NCBI GenBank assembly: GCA_963691705.1
Contig: OY829544.1
Location: forward strand, 4,781,501 to 4,845,500
Source of the DNA: Viola odorata
Taxonomy: Eukaryota > Streptophyta > Magnoliopsida > Malpighiales > Violaceae
Length of the DNA stretch: 64,000 nt
Direction: 5' to 3'
Both the position numbers and the translations under genes were made by a program. Positions 63,721 to 64,000 of this stretch are shown in pieces. Below the pieces are notes generated by a model that saw only the letters and a list, made by a program, of their open reading frames with translations, was not told the origin of the DNA and made no database searches. Each line of letters starts with the position of its first letter. Position 1 is the first letter of the stretch.

Positions 63721-64000
63721 GGTGGTATTTGAGGTTCTAGGTTGGGTGCCCAACCCAACTTTTCCCAACCCAAAATGGAGTTTTGGTGTTTGGTAATACC
63801 TTTCCAAACCAGCTTTGCCCAAATGGTTCGTTGGAAAACCAAGAAAAACCTTGGTTTATGGGGCTGGCAAACCGGAACACCCTCTCTTATATTAATTTTT
63901 TTTTAAATTCAATTTTCTTACTTTATATAATGAACAAAATAAATTAAAAACTATCACAATATAATCTATATCTCAAGATAAATAATTCTAGATCCATTTT
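63721..64000 (+). mobile_element. Start of a third member of the Harbinger family (cut by window end)
   Basis: After tta (63718-63720) the sequence ggtggtatttgaggttctagg leads into ggttgggtgcccaaccc. This is the same terminal layout and a one-base variant of the subterminal palindrome in elements 1 and 2. It is followed by tggtgtttggtaatacctttcca, as in element 1 (tggtgtttggtacacaccattcca). The right end is outside the window. Confidence 0.7.

Overview
This window is nuclear DNA from a flowering plant, most likely a eudicot. It is AT-rich, its genes are split by many short GT-AG introns, and the proteins it encodes are plant-specific or plant-type: a KEULE-type Sec1/Munc18 protein, CULLIN1, a PAT13/PAT14-type DHHC acyltransferase, a class II CPD photolyase, a GIL1/IRK-interacting (DUF641) protein and histone H4. 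The DNA between genes is full of plant transposon families (MULE, PIF/Harbinger, hAT, Stowaway-like, LINE). I cannot name the species. All exon boundaries were worked out by hand from splice signals, reading frame and remembered family sequences; no alignment was run.

Layout. 1-8.3 kb: a hAT-type end, a fold-back element, and a decayed Mutator-like element with a transposase pseudogene (minus strand) and two plus-strand ORFs, one carrying a GRF zinc finger. 12.0-15.5 kb: a PIF/Harbinger element that has captured exons 1-3 of the KEULE gene. 16.0-19.3 kb: CPD photolyase (plus, 9 exons). 20.6-22.0 kb: L-type lectin receptor kinase pseudogene. 22.5 kb: intronless histone H4 (minus). 24.8-34.4 kb: complete KEULE gene (minus, 21 exons, 664 aa). 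37.7-39.2 kb: GIL1/IRKI-like gene (minus). 42.8-46.3 kb: a second, oppositely oriented PIF/Harbinger element carrying the last three exons of a PP2C gene. 46.5-49.2 kb: a Stowaway-like MITE and a hAT element. 50.5-54.6 kb: DHHC S-acyltransferase (plus, 7 exons). 55.7-59.9 kb: CULLIN1 (minus, 18 exons), convergent with the acyltransferase. 60.4-64 kb: a large fold-back MITE, a LINE relic and the start of a third member of the gene-capturing Harbinger family.

The most interesting content is this PIF/Harbinger family. Two complete elements of about 3.5 kb share termini, a conserved subterminal palindrome and TTA target duplications. Each carries a different host gene fragment with its exons and introns: the 5' end of KEULE in one, the 3' end of a PP2C in the other. 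Donor and copy of KEULE lie about 17 kb apart in inverted orientation. In the first element the captured coding frame can be joined in phase to the remaining transposase exon through a plausible splice site. The host genes belong to unrelated housekeeping functions (secretion and cytokinesis, ubiquitin ligase scaffold, protein acylation, DNA repair, chromatin), and I see no operon-like relation between them.
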